Shown: positions 8,509 to 16,864 of the stretch, in pieces
Layout of the letters: each line of letters opens with the position of its first letter
Numbering within the stretch: the stretch's first letter is position 1
NCBI GenBank assembly: GCA_014730185.1
Contig: WJIP01000046.1
Location: forward strand, 1 to 39,175
Length of the DNA: 39,175 nt
Source of the DNA: Caldithrix sp.
Lineage (GTDB): Bacteria; Calditrichota; Calditrichia; Calditrichales; Calditrichaceae
Direction of reading: 5' to 3'
The notes under the pieces: generated by a model
Databases searched by the model: none
Seen by the model: the letters and a program-made list of their open reading frames with translations, nothing else
Told to the model about the DNA's origin: nothing
Program-made: the position numbers and the translations under genes

Positions 8509-10233
8509 ATGTCATCGTTGCAATCAAATTCAGCAAACAAATTTGAGATTGGGCTGGTTATGGCCGGTGCAATTTCAGCCGGAGCCTATTCGGCAGGAGT
8601 CATCGACTTTTTAATACAAGCTTTAGAGGAAATGGCTAATGCCAAACAAAACTTTCCGGATGAGGCCCCGCGGCATGAAGTATCCATAAGCGTGATTTCC
8701 GGCGCTTCTGCCGGTGGAATGACGGCAGCATTGATGACATCAATGTTTAATGAAGAGTATCAGCCGATTACAACCTTACCTGCTGCGTTACCTGATAACA
8801 GTCTTATAAAAAAGAATAAACTATATGATGTCTGGGTAGAGCAAATTGATATCGACGGTTTATTGCAAACGGATGATTTACAGCGAGACAATGAACAGGT
8901 CAGATCGTTGCTGAACTCGCCTATTTTGAATACAATTGCAGAGAACGCATTGCATTTAAGGCCATCATCAGAAAAAAGACCGTACATTACCACACCTTTG
9001 CATCTTTATCTTACCTTAACCAATCTTCGCGGTATCCCTTACACAATCGATTTTGAAGGTGGACAAGGCAGCGGACATCATTTAGCTGCCCATAAGGATT
9101 ATTTTCATTTTGCTATGGGCAACCAATCCAATAGCGATCAGGATTGTGTTTGGCTGGATCCTTCCCAACCGAGTCATTCCCATTGGCAATTATTTAAACA
9201 GTGTGCTCTCGCCACAGGCGCATTTCCCATAGGCCTGGCGCCGCGTTTTATCAGTCGGCCCGCTAAGCATTATGAAACAAGAAAATGGCCCATTCCGCAG
9301 GAAAATGGACAAGCCGATGGCTGTATCCGAATGGATACTATAGCACCGTCCTGGTCAGATAATACGGTTCATAAAAATGGGGAGTATTCTTTTTTGGCTG
9401 TGGATGGCGGTGTAATCGATAATGAGCCCCTGGAATTGGCTCGCAGACAACTTTCCGCAGATCGGCTTTCCAATCCCCGGCGCGCCCGAGAAGCCAATCG
9501 CGCCGTATTATTAATCGACCCATTTCCTGCGATGGATATCATGTCCGCAGATGAGTCCGGGGCTTCAGCCGATTTCGATATTCTGCAAACAGGTATGAAG
9601 TTGTTTACCAGTCTCAAAAATCAGGCCCGTTTTAAGCCAGAAGAGTTAAAACTTGCCTTGAACGATGATGTTTTCAGTCGATTCTTGATTGCTCCCTCAC
9701 GGCGATTATCCAATGGTTCGGCTGCCCGCTATCCCATTGCTTCGGGTTGCATGGGGGGCTTTGGCGGATTTTTACATAAATTGTTCAGAGTTCACGACTT
9801 TCAGCTCGGACGTCGTAATTGTCAAAAATTTTTACAAGATCATTTTGTGATCCCCATGGAAGAAGCCAAACGTAATCCCATTTTTGCAGAGTATGATGAA
9901 CAGGCCTTCAACAGAATAAAACGGACAGTTGATGGCAAAGACATGGTGCCGATTATTCCTTTAGCCGGTAGGGCTACTGAACAAGAATTTACGCTCGCCT
10001 GGGATGGAATCAAAGTGAACCAATCCTTTATCGAAGCTCTACAGCGAAAAATTGATAAGCGTTCTAAAAAGGTGGCATACAGGTTAATTGATAAAAAAAT
10101 TGATGGACTTTTTAAAAAAAATCTGAGCAAACTGGTATATCTATGGAAAGGTGATACCCTCATACAGGGTATCGTAAAAAAAATTGAGAACGATCTCGTA
10201 AAATTCGATTTATTCAGTAGATCAAGCATGTAA
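8509..10233 (+). CDS. Patatin-like phospholipase
   Basis: This is a 574-aa acyl hydrolase with the patatin Ser-Asp dyad. The oxyanion region is a variant (AGAISAGAYSAG, residues 19-30) in place of the classic GGGxRG. The nucleophile is S67 in GASAG, and the catalytic Asp is D299 in VDGGVIDNEP. Patatin-like enzymes cleave acyl chains from phospholipids or other lipids. There is no signal peptide, so it is cytosolic or peripheral to the membrane. The long C-terminal part (about 310-574) is not recognised and has a basic stretch near the end. It has a strong SD (GGGGGAG) and is the first gene of the block that continues with a membrane protein, a holin and an endolysin. Confidence 0.82.
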   Translation: MSSLQSNSANKFEIGLVMAGAISAGAYSAGVIDFLIQALEEMANAKQNFPDEAPRHEVSISVISGASAGGMTAALMTSMFNEEYQPITTLPAALPDNSLIKKNKLYDVWVEQIDIDGLLQTDDLQRDNEQVRSLLNSPILNTIAENALHLRPSSEKRPYITTPLHLYLTLTNLRGIPYTIDFEGGQGSGHHLAAHKDYFHFAMGNQSNSDQDCVWLDPSQPSHSHWQLFKQCALATGAFPIGLAPRFISRPAKHYETRKWPIPQENGQADGCIRMDTIAPSWSDNTVHKNGEYSFLAVDGGVIDNEPLELARRQLSADRLSNPRRAREANRAVLLIDPFPAMDIMSADESGASADFDILQTGMKLFTSLKNQARFKPEELKLALNDDVFSRFLIAPSRRLSNGSAARYPIASGCMGGFGGFLHKLFRVHDFQLGRRNCQKFLQDHFVIPMEEAKRNPIFAEYDEQAFNRIKRTVDGKDMVPIIPLAGRATEQEFTLAWDGIKVNQSFIEALQRKIDKRSKKVAYRLIDKKIDGLFKKNLSKLVYLWKGDTLIQGIVKKIENDLVKFDLFSRSSM

Positions 10234-10365
10234 AAGTTGTATTCAACTTAAACAAATAACGTTTTAATATAATGTTTGAGGATATTGATTTTTGAAATGA
10301 TAAGGCCTCGAAACCGGGTAGTTCAGATAGAATAAGGGCAAAAATTGATACATGGGGGATAAATT

Positions 10366-11160
10366 ATGCCTACTTCTCGCATTGTTTTACTATTACTTAT
10401 TGGTATTGCATTATTAATCGGTTCGATTTTATTGAGGGTTATTTCCAAGGGTAAATATGAGATAAAGACCATTGATCTTGTTTTTATAATTATACCTTTA
10501 CTTTTCGCCGGATTGATAAGTGGCAAAATTAAAGGGCTAGATATTTTTGGTATCAAAACGGATTTCTCCGATCTATTTAATGCCGCGGCCAATCAGCGTA
10601 TTGAACAACAGGTTTCCAGTGTTCCCGTTTCTCCGGTAAGCGATGCGGTTGAAATGATAGAGGCCGGCGAAAAAAGGGGATTGGAAGAAATTCCCCGTTT
10701 AATCGAGCAAAAAACAGAAGCCCTTGCTTTTCAGCTCGCTTATGGCGGTTATTATGGAAGAGCCATAAAAGAATATCTAAATGATTTGTATGGAAGCTCT
10801 TATTTAAAATATGTAATTATAAACAACCCCGATGGTACATTGTTCGGCATGTATAATGCCGTCGATCTCATTGCTTATCTGCGCACCATGGGGGATTCGG
10901 GCTATGATCGCTTTGAACGCATGTTAAATGACGGTGATAGCAGGGCCAGGGCATGGTTAGCTCGCACACCGGGTTTTATTCCGGTTGATGAAGCTGTCGA
11001 TGTTACCATGTCCAAACGAAATGCTCTTAAAAATATGGAAAAGAGCGGCTTAACGGTTCTACCCGTTATCAATGAACAGAATAAATTTATAGGTACTATT
11101 AATAGAGAACAACTAACCACCAGCCTCATCTTAACAGTCACAAATAACATTTCTGAGTGA
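10366..11160 (+). CDS. Two-TM membrane protein with CBS-like C-terminal region
   Basis: I cannot assign a family with certainty. Two hydrophobic helices (about residues 5-27 and 36-55) anchor the 264-aa protein. A linker rich in E, Q and S follows, then a soluble part of about 150 residues. In it, two segments (YLKYVIINNPDGTLFGMYNA and GLTVLPVINEQNKFIGTINR) match the beta-beta-alpha end of CBS motifs, which suggests a ligand-sensing CBS pair. It has its own SD (GGGGGA). Its position between a patatin lipase and a holin-like gene suggests a sensor or regulator at the membrane; this is inference from context. Confidence 0.55.
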   Translation: MPTSRIVLLLLIGIALLIGSILLRVISKGKYEIKTIDLVFIIIPLLFAGLISGKIKGLDIFGIKTDFSDLFNAAANQRIEQQVSSVPVSPVSDAVEMIEAGEKRGLEEIPRLIEQKTEALAFQLAYGGYYGRAIKEYLNDLYGSSYLKYVIINNPDGTLFGMYNAVDLIAYLRTMGDSGYDRFERMLNDGDSRARAWLARTPGFIPVDEAVDVTMSKRNALKNMEKSGLTVLPVINEQNKFIGTINREQLTTSLILTVTNNISE

Positions 11161-11284
11161 ACGTTTTATCAAGGCCATTGTGATCCATTGTCAAACGGAT
11201 AAACAGGGTACGTTTAAGTAAGACAATAGAGAATTTTACGGTTTTAATTAGTTATAATAATCATTTATTAGTGGAGGGAATAAC

Positions 11285-11782
11285 ATGAGTTGGTTATCCG
11301 ATATTTTTTCAGGTGCTTTCGGGGGCGTTGTGGAGCAAGTGGGTAGTGTGGTAGATAAGTTTCATCTGAGCGGAGAAGAAAAGAAAAAACTGAAGATGGA
11401 AATGCAGAGGCTTGTTCAACAAAGGGAGTCGGAAGTTGAAGAAACCATCCGAAAGGAATTGCAGGCCAAAGAACGCGTATTGGTCGCCGAATTACAGCAG
11501 GGAGATAATTACACCAAACGGGCCCGGCCGACCGTGGTTTATGCCGGTTTAATATTTATATTTATCAATTATGTATTAGTACCAATGATTCAGGCGTTGG
11601 CCGATGCTCCGGTAAAACCATTCGATTTACCAGTTGAGTTCTGGGCGGCCTGGGGTGGCATTGTCGGTACTTGGACCATTGGGCGTTCAGCCGAAAAGCG
11701 GGGTGCGAATAATCGATTGACCCGAGCAATCACAGGCAGTCGTAGAGTCAGTCTTTTTGACGATGAACCGGCAAAAGGTTGA
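11285..11782 (+). CDS. Holin of the 3TM gene-transfer-agent type
   Basis: This 165-aa protein resembles the GTA holin family (holin of 3TMs, for gene-transfer release). It has an amphipathic, glycine-rich N-terminus (residues 2-23) and a charged helical stretch (about 30-70). The family-like motif QGDNYTKRARPTVVYAGLIF leads into a transmembrane helix (about 82-105), and a second hydrophobic segment lies at 118-134. Holins make inner-membrane holes that let a cytosolic endolysin reach the wall. The next gene, 10 bp downstream, is exactly such a leaderless amidase. No phage head, tail or packaging genes lie nearby. The SD is GTGGAGGG. Confidence 0.7.
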   Translation: MSWLSDIFSGAFGGVVEQVGSVVDKFHLSGEEKKKLKMEMQRLVQQRESEVEETIRKELQAKERVLVAELQQGDNYTKRARPTVVYAGLIFIFINYVLVPMIQALADAPVKPFDLPVEFWAAWGGIVGTWTIGRSAEKRGANNRLTRAITGSRRVSLFDDEPAKG

Positions 11783-11792
11783 GGATAAAATT

Positions 11793-12629
11793 ATGGATAT
11801 TAAAAATCATAGGCTGAAAAACAGTGGTTTCCAGTTCAAAGAATCACCTAACCATTCCGGTAAAATGAAAGATGGTCAACCCGACAGCATTGTAATCCAT
11901 TACACAGCTGGCGGTTCCGCGGAAAGTGCAGTACGTACGTTAAGCAATCCGGCACGGAAAGCATCGGCACATCTGGTTATAGGTCGTGATGGATCAGTAA
12001 CTCAATTGGTGCCTTTTGATACCGTAGCATGGCATGCCGGAAGAAGCTCGTATGAGGGCAGGAGCGGATTCAATAATTTCTCCATCGGCATTGAAATTGA
12101 TAATGCTGGTAAATTAACAAAAACAGAAGAGGGTCATACTTCATGGTTTGGTAAGGATTATCCGGCAAAAGACGTTATAAGGGCCACCCATCGTAATGAA
12201 CATCAGCCATCCTATTGGCACAAGTACACGGAACAGCAAATTAATTTAGTGTTTGATGTCTGCTCTGTATTGATCGATACTTATGCCATTACCTTAATTG
12301 TAGGACATGAAGAAATTGCTCCATCGCGCAAAACCGATCCGGGGCCTGCATTTCCACTGGATAAATTAAGAGAGCGTTTGCTGCAGACCGAGCGCGCTGA
12401 AGATGGCTCTGCAGATGGCTCTGCAGATGAAGAAACGATGCAAGGGAATGTGGGTGTGGTTACGGCATCCAAACTAAATATCCGTTCTGAGCCTTGGTTG
12501 CAGGCAAAAACTGCTGCGCCGCCTATACCAAGAGGAACCATGCTTAAAATTCTTGACGAAACCGATGATTGGTATCAGGTGGATGTGATCACAAGAGGCT
12601 GGGTAAGTAAGAAATTTGTGAGTACATAA
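11793..12629 (+). CDS. N-acetylmuramoyl-L-alanine amidase with SH3 domain (endolysin-like)
   Basis: This 278-aa peptidoglycan hydrolase is of the amidase_2 / T7-lysozyme fold. It cuts between N-acetylmuramic acid and L-alanine. Predicted zinc ligands are H36 (IHYTAGG), H172 (VGHEEI) and D182 (KTDPGP); the WHAGRS segment is also typical. A bacterial SH3 domain (about 220-277) follows an Asp/Ser-rich linker built on a short DNA repeat. There is no signal peptide, so release would need the holin just upstream. I prefer the ATG at 11793 over the one at 11757 because GAGG (11781-11784) is correctly spaced and the longer form would overlap the holin gene by 26 bp. Confidence 0.88.
   Translation: MDIKNHRLKNSGFQFKESPNHSGKMKDGQPDSIVIHYTAGGSAESAVRTLSNPARKASAHLVIGRDGSVTQLVPFDTVAWHAGRSSYEGRSGFNNFSIGIEIDNAGKLTKTEEGHTSWFGKDYPAKDVIRATHRNEHQPSYWHKYTEQQINLVFDVCSVLIDTYAITLIVGHEEIAPSRKTDPGPAFPLDKLRERLLQTERAEDGSADGSADEETMQGNVGVVTASKLNIRSEPWLQAKTAAPPIPRGTMLKILDETDDWYQVDVITRGWVSKKFVST
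12401..12429 (+). repeat. 12-bp tandem repeat in the endolysin linker
   Basis: The unit agatggctctgc occurs 2.4 times in frame and encodes a D/G/S/A-rich linker between the amidase and SH3 domains. In-frame copy-number change would alter linker length without breaking the protein. Confidence 0.8.
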
Positions 12630-13281
12630 TTTTTAAAATATCCGTTAGAGCTAACGAATACATAGATTTTTCTGAAGAAAATTAAGAATAGACGAACTTA
12701 AATTTCCGAGTACATAACCGTTCGTATGTTCATTATGTCTTAACGAGAGTGTTGCAATCGCTAATGAAGCCGATGAGTTATTTAGACATCCGTTGTTTTA
12801 TGACATATGCTTTAAGATATATCATCGGCATTTCTACATATTTCAACGATAAGTAACTGATACGATGTTTTAGGCTCATTTGACTTGATCCTCCATTCAC
12901 TAACATAAGGGTATTATCGGATTATATTGTGATTTCTTTAAAACATCTTATTGCAGGTATTTCAAAAAAGTGTGAATACATATAATTAAATTTAAATTAG
13001 GAAATTATACGAGATAGATGGATTAAAACACTTCGATTATTAATTTCGAAGAAAAAATGCAATTTTATCATCCTTACTCGTATGGAAGCCAGTAGGATTT
13101 AAATCTTTGATATGGGTCTGAGGTATGGGCGTCCATATAAAGCTTAGGGTCGGATTAACCCGTATAAAATAAATTATATAAAGTGGCGGCAAATTTGCAT
13201 AAATTACGTGCGCCGGCCTAATATAATATTGGATTTTGATTTTTTTAAACCTTGAATCTCTGTTAAACCCTGGATTTTTTT
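12630..13281. other. Gene-poor stretch after the endolysin
   Basis: About 650 bp are AT-rich without a supported gene. A minus-strand frame of 87 codons (13040-13303) has no recognisable domain and runs across the tRNA-Tyr promoter. One imperfect dyad pairs GCCGATGA (12769-12776) with TCATCGGC (12822-12829) across 45 bases; it could be RNA structure or chance. No clear terminator follows the amidase gene. Confidence 0.4.
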
Positions 13282-13311
13282 TTGACTTGAATATATCAAA
13301 CATCTTATATT
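13282..13311 (+). promoter_or_regulatory. Sigma-70-type promoter of tRNA-Tyr
   Basis: TTGACT (13282-13287) and TATATT (13306-13311) are 18 bp apart, ending 16 bp before the mature tRNA. Whether this phylum's main sigma factor uses these exact boxes is assumed. Confidence 0.6.
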
Positions 13312-13327
13312 ATTTGTCCTCAAACAA

Positions 13328-13411
13328 GGGGAGGTAGCGAAGCGGTCAAACGCATCAGACTGTAAATCTGCCGGCTGAATGCCTTCGGAGGTTCGAATCC
13401 TCCCCTCCCCA
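13328..13411 (+). tRNA. tRNA-Tyr (GTA)
   Basis: The acceptor GGGGAGG (13328-13334) pairs with CCTCCCC (13404-13410), and A13411 is the discriminator. The anticodon loop CTGTAAA gives anticodon GTA at 13362-13364. The long variable arm is as expected for bacterial tRNA-Tyr. The T arm is a perfect GGAGG/CCTCC with loop TTCGAAT. The top pair of the anticodon stem is a T-C mismatch. No CCA is encoded. Confidence 0.95.
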
Positions 13412-13439
13412 CATCCATGGAAAGAAGAACCAACTGAAA

Positions 13440-13466
13440 CCCCTGGGCTAAACTCAGGGGTTTTTT
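13440..13466 (+). terminator. Terminator after tRNA-Tyr
   Basis: The stem 13440-13447 with 13453-13460 (CCCCTG/CAGGGG core, five-base loop) is followed by six T residues. Confidence 0.88.
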
Positions 13467-13469
13467 ATA

Positions 13470-13498
13470 TTGATTTTATTTACTTTATCTTTTATATT
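13470..13498 (+). promoter_or_regulatory. Sigma-70-type promoter of tRNA-Val
   Basis: TTGATT (13470-13475) and TATATT (13493-13498) are separated by 17 bp, ending 14 bp before the tRNA. Confidence 0.6.
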
Positions 13499-13512
13499 TG
13501 TTATTCTTTTGC

Positions 13513-13586
13513 GGGGCGGTAGCTCAGTTGGTTAGAGCGCTACGTTGACATCGTAGAGGTCGAGAGTTCAAATCCCTCCCGTCCCA
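13513..13586 (+). tRNA. tRNA-Val (GAC)
   Basis: The acceptor GGGGCGG (13513-13519) pairs with CCGTCCC (13579-13585) with one G-T wobble; the discriminator is A13586. The D stem is GCTC/GAGC. The anticodon stem CTACG/CGTAG encloses the loop TTGACAT, giving anticodon GAC (13547-13549). The T stem GAGAG/CCCTC contains one A-C mismatch. No CCA is encoded. Confidence 0.94.
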
Positions 13587-13592
13587 CATGAC

Positions 13593-13623
13593 ACCACGGG
13601 TTGATCACTCGTGGTTTGTTTTT
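13593..13623 (+). terminator. Hairpin between tRNA-Val and thrS
   Basis: ACCACG (13593-13598) pairs with CGTGGT (13610-13615), extended by two more pairs to a seven-base loop, then a T-rich run. It terminates the tRNA-Val transcript. Because thrS begins 33 bp later without another visible promoter, it may act as a partial terminator or attenuator for thrS; this is inference. Confidence 0.75.
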
Positions 13624-13655
13624 ATAGATCGAGAAAGAACGGAAGGAATTCCATT

Positions 13656-15581
13656 TTGTCATATATTGAAATCACATTTCCGGATGAATCTGTAAAAAAA
13701 TTTGATCCGGGTATTACTCCTCTTGAAGTTGCCAAGAGTATTAGTAACTCTTTGGCTAAAAGGGCCGTTGTGGCTAAATTTAACGATCATAAAATTGATT
13801 TGCACAGCCCTATTCATAAATCCGGTAAATTACAAATTCTGACTTTTAATGAAAAAGAGGGCAGGGATGTATTTTGGCATTCATCCGCCCATCTTATGGC
13901 CCAGGCGATTAAGCGTATTTATCCGGAGGCTCAGTTAGGCATCGGGCCTTCCATCGAAGATGGATTTTATTACGATATTGATCTCGACAGACCTATTACT
14001 CCCGAAGATTTTGAAACGATTGAAGCAGAAATGAATAAAATTGTCGAGGAAGATTTTCCGACCCAGCGGATTGTTTTAACACCAACGGAAGCTGTCGAAT
14101 TTTTTAAAAATAAGAACGAACTATTAAAAATAGAGTTGATTGACGAGTTGGATAATGCCGACGAAACGATTTCAGCATACAGTCAGGGTGAATTTACCGA
14201 TTTATGTCGCGGGCCACATGTGCCGTCCACCGGTGTATTAGGTAAAAATTTTAAATTGCTATCCGTAGCCGGGGCCTACTGGCATGGCGATGAAAACAAT
14301 AAAATGTTGCAGCGCATTTATGGCACTAATTATCCCGATAAGAAGTTGTTAAAAAAACATTTAAAGCGCATTGAAGAAGCTAAAAAACGCGATCATCGTA
14401 AGCTGGGTAAAGAATTACAGTTATTTAGTATCCAGGAGGATATCGGTAGCGGATTAATTCTTTGGCATCCCAAAGGTGCATATATGAGGCACCTCATTGA
14501 GAATTACTGGAAAGAAGAACATATCCGTAATGGATACCAATTGGTATCAACACCGCACGTTGCCAAGCTTGATTTATGGGAAACCAGTGGTCATACGGAT
14601 TTTTACAACGAAAATATGTTCCGCCCGATGTCTGTGGACGAAATGGATTACCAGTTAAAGCCGATTAATTGCCCCTTTCATATGAAAATTTATAACTCGG
14701 AGATTCGAAGTTATCGGGATTTACCCCTGCGATTTGCAGAACTGGGAACGGTTTATCGTTATGAACGCTCGGGTGTTTTACACGGCTTAATGCGCGTCCG
14801 AGGCTTTACGCAGGATGATGCGCATATATATTGTCATCCTGATCAATTAACCGAGGAAATAATTGGTGTACTTGAATTAATGGAAAAGATACTATCGGCA
14901 TTTGGGTTTACGGAATACGATGTATATCTTTCCACCAGGCCTGAAAAATATGTTGGAGATGAGGCGAGTTGGGATCATGCGACTAATGCTCTGCGCGAAG
15001 CTCTGGAAATAAAAAAAATGGATTATGAACTGGATCCGGGCGAGGGGGTTTTTTATGGCCCCAAGATTGATGTCAAAATTAAAGATGTACTTGGCCGATC
15101 CTGGCAGTGTTCAACAATACAGGTTGATTTTAATTTACCGGAAAAGTTTAATTTAAATTTCATGGATGTGGATGGTCAACGGCACCGTCCGATTACCATT
15201 CACCGGGCCATATTCGGATCTCTGGAGCGGTTTTTCGGTATTTTAATTGAACATTATGCCGGTAATTTTCCGCTTTGGTTGGCTCCCGTCCAGGCCAAGG
15301 TCATCCCCATTGCCGACCGCCATATTGAATTTGCCGAAAAAATTAATCAAAAATTGATGGAGCAGAACATCCGTCCGGAGTTGGATAGCCGGAATGAAAA
15401 AGTTGGGTATAAGATTCGTGAAGCAGAAATCCAAAAAGTACCTTATATGATTATCATTGGAGATAATGAAACGCAAAACGGAACGGTATCTGTGCGGCAT
15501 AAAGGGGAAGGCGATCTGGGACAGCTTTCCATGGAAGATTTGATGCAACGTATGAGCCATGAAATAACCAATATGCCATAA
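13656..15581 (+). CDS. thrS: Threonine--tRNA ligase
   Basis: It charges tRNA-Thr. The domain order is TGS (about 1-60), the editing domain with HSSAH and the later CRGPH motif, then the class II catalytic core with CPFHMKIY zinc/active-site residues, and an anticodon-binding domain at the C-terminus. Starting at TTG 13656 gives 641 aa, the usual length. The TTG has a good SD (AAGGAA, 13643-13648, spacing 7). An upstream GTG at 13611 in the same frame lies inside the terminator hairpin and adds a non-conserved leader, so I reject it. This is the first gene of the conserved thrS-infC-rpmI-rplT-pheST order. Confidence 0.95.
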   Translation: MSYIEITFPDESVKKFDPGITPLEVAKSISNSLAKRAVVAKFNDHKIDLHSPIHKSGKLQILTFNEKEGRDVFWHSSAHLMAQAIKRIYPEAQLGIGPSIEDGFYYDIDLDRPITPEDFETIEAEMNKIVEEDFPTQRIVLTPTEAVEFFKNKNELLKIELIDELDNADETISAYSQGEFTDLCRGPHVPSTGVLGKNFKLLSVAGAYWHGDENNKMLQRIYGTNYPDKKLLKKHLKRIEEAKKRDHRKLGKELQLFSIQEDIGSGLILWHPKGAYMRHLIENYWKEEHIRNGYQLVSTPHVAKLDLWETSGHTDFYNENMFRPMSVDEMDYQLKPINCPFHMKIYNSEIRSYRDLPLRFAELGTVYRYERSGVLHGLMRVRGFTQDDAHIYCHPDQLTEEIIGVLELMEKILSAFGFTEYDVYLSTRPEKYVGDEASWDHATNALREALEIKKMDYELDPGEGVFYGPKIDVKIKDVLGRSWQCSTIQVDFNLPEKFNLNFMDVDGQRHRPITIHRAIFGSLERFFGILIEHYAGNFPLWLAPVQAKVIPIADRHIEFAEKINQKLMEQNIRPELDSRNEKVGYKIREAEIQKVPYMIIIGDNETQNGTVSVRHKGEGDLGQLSMEDLMQRMSHEITNMP

Positions 15582-15616
15582 ATAATGAATGTATTAGCAA
15601 AGATGAGGAGTTTATC

Positions 15617-16126
15617 ATTACCAAAAAGAAAACACGCATAAATGATGACGTCCAGGCACCGGAAGTTCGTGTAATCAGTCCGGATGGTGAACAGATTGGC
15701 ATTATGACTGTCAACGAAGCCTTAAACAAGTCGCAGGATTATGGATTGGATCTTGTGGAAATTGCACCATCTGCCAAACCTCCGGTTTGCAAAATAATGG
15801 ATTATGGAAAATATGTTTATGAACAAAATAAAAAAGAGAAATTAAACAAAAAGAAACAGCATACTGTAACCGTTAAAGAGATTCGTATGCGGCCGAAAAC
15901 AGAAGAACATGACCTGGATTTTAAACTCAAGCATGCCCGGTCATTCCTGGATCAGAAGAATAAAGTAAAATTTACCGTGCAGTTCAGGGGCCGTGAGCTG
16001 GCCTACAAAGAGTTCGGAGAAAGGCTACTGGAACGGGTAGTGGAAGAACTTGAAGATGTTGGAAAAATTGAACAACCGCTTAAATTCGAAGGCCGTAATA
16101 TGACTATGGTTATGACTCATAAATAG
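15617..16126 (+). CDS. infC: Translation initiation factor IF-3 (AUU start)
   Basis: IF-3 binds the 30S subunit, blocks premature 50S joining and checks the start codon. The ATG at 15704 would give only 140 aa and cut the conserved N-domain. The same frame extends upstream through residues typical of IF-3 (TKKKTRINDDVQAPEVRVIS). It meets no ATG but has ATT at 15617, six bases after a strong GAGGAG (15605-15610). That gives 169 aa, close to normal. ATC at 15614 is the alternative. A rare AUU/AUC start is known in infC of other bacteria and underlies IF-3 autoregulation. The C-domain (from about residue 90) is intact. Confidence 0.93.
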   Translation: MTKKKTRINDDVQAPEVRVISPDGEQIGIMTVNEALNKSQDYGLDLVEIAPSAKPPVCKIMDYGKYVYEQNKKEKLNKKKQHTVTVKEIRMRPKTEEHDLDFKLKHARSFLDQKNKVKFTVQFRGRELAYKEFGERLLERVVEELEDVGKIEQPLKFEGRNMTMVMTHK

Positions 16127-16141
16127 GAAGGGGTTAGTTTT

Positions 16142-16336
16142 ATGCCGAAAATGAAATCCAATCGCGGGGCGTCCAAACGTTTCCGGGTAACAGCTAATGG
16201 TAAAATTAAGCGTCATAGCGCCTTTCATAGTCACATCCTTACAAAAAAATCTTCCAAACGTAAACGCAATTTACGCAAAGAAAGTCATATTGAGAAGGTT
16301 GATGTGTCTCGTGTAAGTAAGATGATTTTGAAATAA
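16142..16336 (+). CDS. rpmI: 50S ribosomal protein L35
   Basis: This small basic 64-aa protein has the family pattern [21 protein letters not shown] and ends normally. It lies 15 bp after infC with an AAGGGG SD and 21 bp before rplT, the usual infC-rpmI-rplT operon. Confidence 0.96.
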   Translation: MPKMKSNRGASKRFRVTANGKIKRHSAFHSHILTKKSSKRKRNLRKESHIEKVDVSRVSKMILK

Positions 16337-16357
16337 AATTTTAAAAGGAGATAAAAA

Positions 16358-16705
16358 ATGCCGCGCGCTACTAATAATGTTGCATCCAGACAGCGGAGAA
16401 AAAAAGTTCTGAAAGAGGCCAAAGGCTATCGTTTAGGAAAAAGCCGATTATATAAAACCGCTAAAGACCAGGTTGAAAAAGGATGGTTGTACGCCTATAG
16501 AGACCGGAGAACCAAGAAACGTAATTTTCGCAGCTTATGGATTACGCGTATCAATGCGGCCTGTCGCTTAAACGGTGTTTCTTATTCTGTTTTTATGAAT
16601 AACCTTAAAAATTCGAGTATTGAATTGAACCGAAAAGCACTGGCAGATATGGCTGTGAACGATCCCAATGCATTCAGTGAATTGGTGAAAAAAATAACTG
16701 CGTGA
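16358..16705 (+). CDS. rplT: 50S ribosomal protein L20
   Basis: This 115-aa RNA-binding protein is needed early in 50S assembly. The N-terminal basic tail ([18 protein letters not shown]) and the [19 protein letters not shown] core are diagnostic. The SD is AAAGGAG. L20 represses its own operon in some bacteria; no leader resembling the known L20 sites was recognised here. A strong terminator follows. Confidence 0.97.
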   Translation: MPRATNNVASRQRRKKVLKEAKGYRLGKSRLYKTAKDQVEKGWLYAYRDRRTKKRNFRSLWITRINAACRLNGVSYSVFMNNLKNSSIELNRKALADMAVNDPNAFSELVKKITA

Positions 16706-16725
16706 TTTAATAAGCCCCGAAATAT

Positions 16726-16755
16726 AAGGAAGTGTTGTGAAATGCTTCCTTTTTT
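16726..16755 (+). terminator. Terminator after rplT
   Basis: An 11-bp stem (16726-16736 with 16741-16751) is capped by a GTGA tetraloop and followed by T residues. It separates infC-rpmI-rplT from pheST. Confidence 0.9.
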
Positions 16756-16864
16756 CTTATGTAGACTTAAATGGTTTTGAATAACTTAAACGAGATCGTC
16801 ATCTAGGTGAAAACTTACGGAAAATTTGAGAGATGGACAACGTAAACCCAAATCGGTTTAGCCA

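Noticed and set aside
8509-12629. Prophage or complete gene transfer agent
   Set aside because: No integrase, portal, terminase, capsid or tail genes and no att repeats; only lysis-type genes are present.
13040-13303. Minus-strand frame of 87 codons before tRNA-Tyr
   Set aside because: No domain, odd composition, no SD, and it overlaps the tRNA-Tyr promoter.
13587-13655. T-box or other riboswitch before thrS
   Set aside because: The gap is too short and lacks the T-box sequence; only a simple hairpin is present.
16756-16864. T-box or Phe leader peptide before pheS
   Set aside because: No T-box motif, no run of Phe codons and no antiterminator pair.
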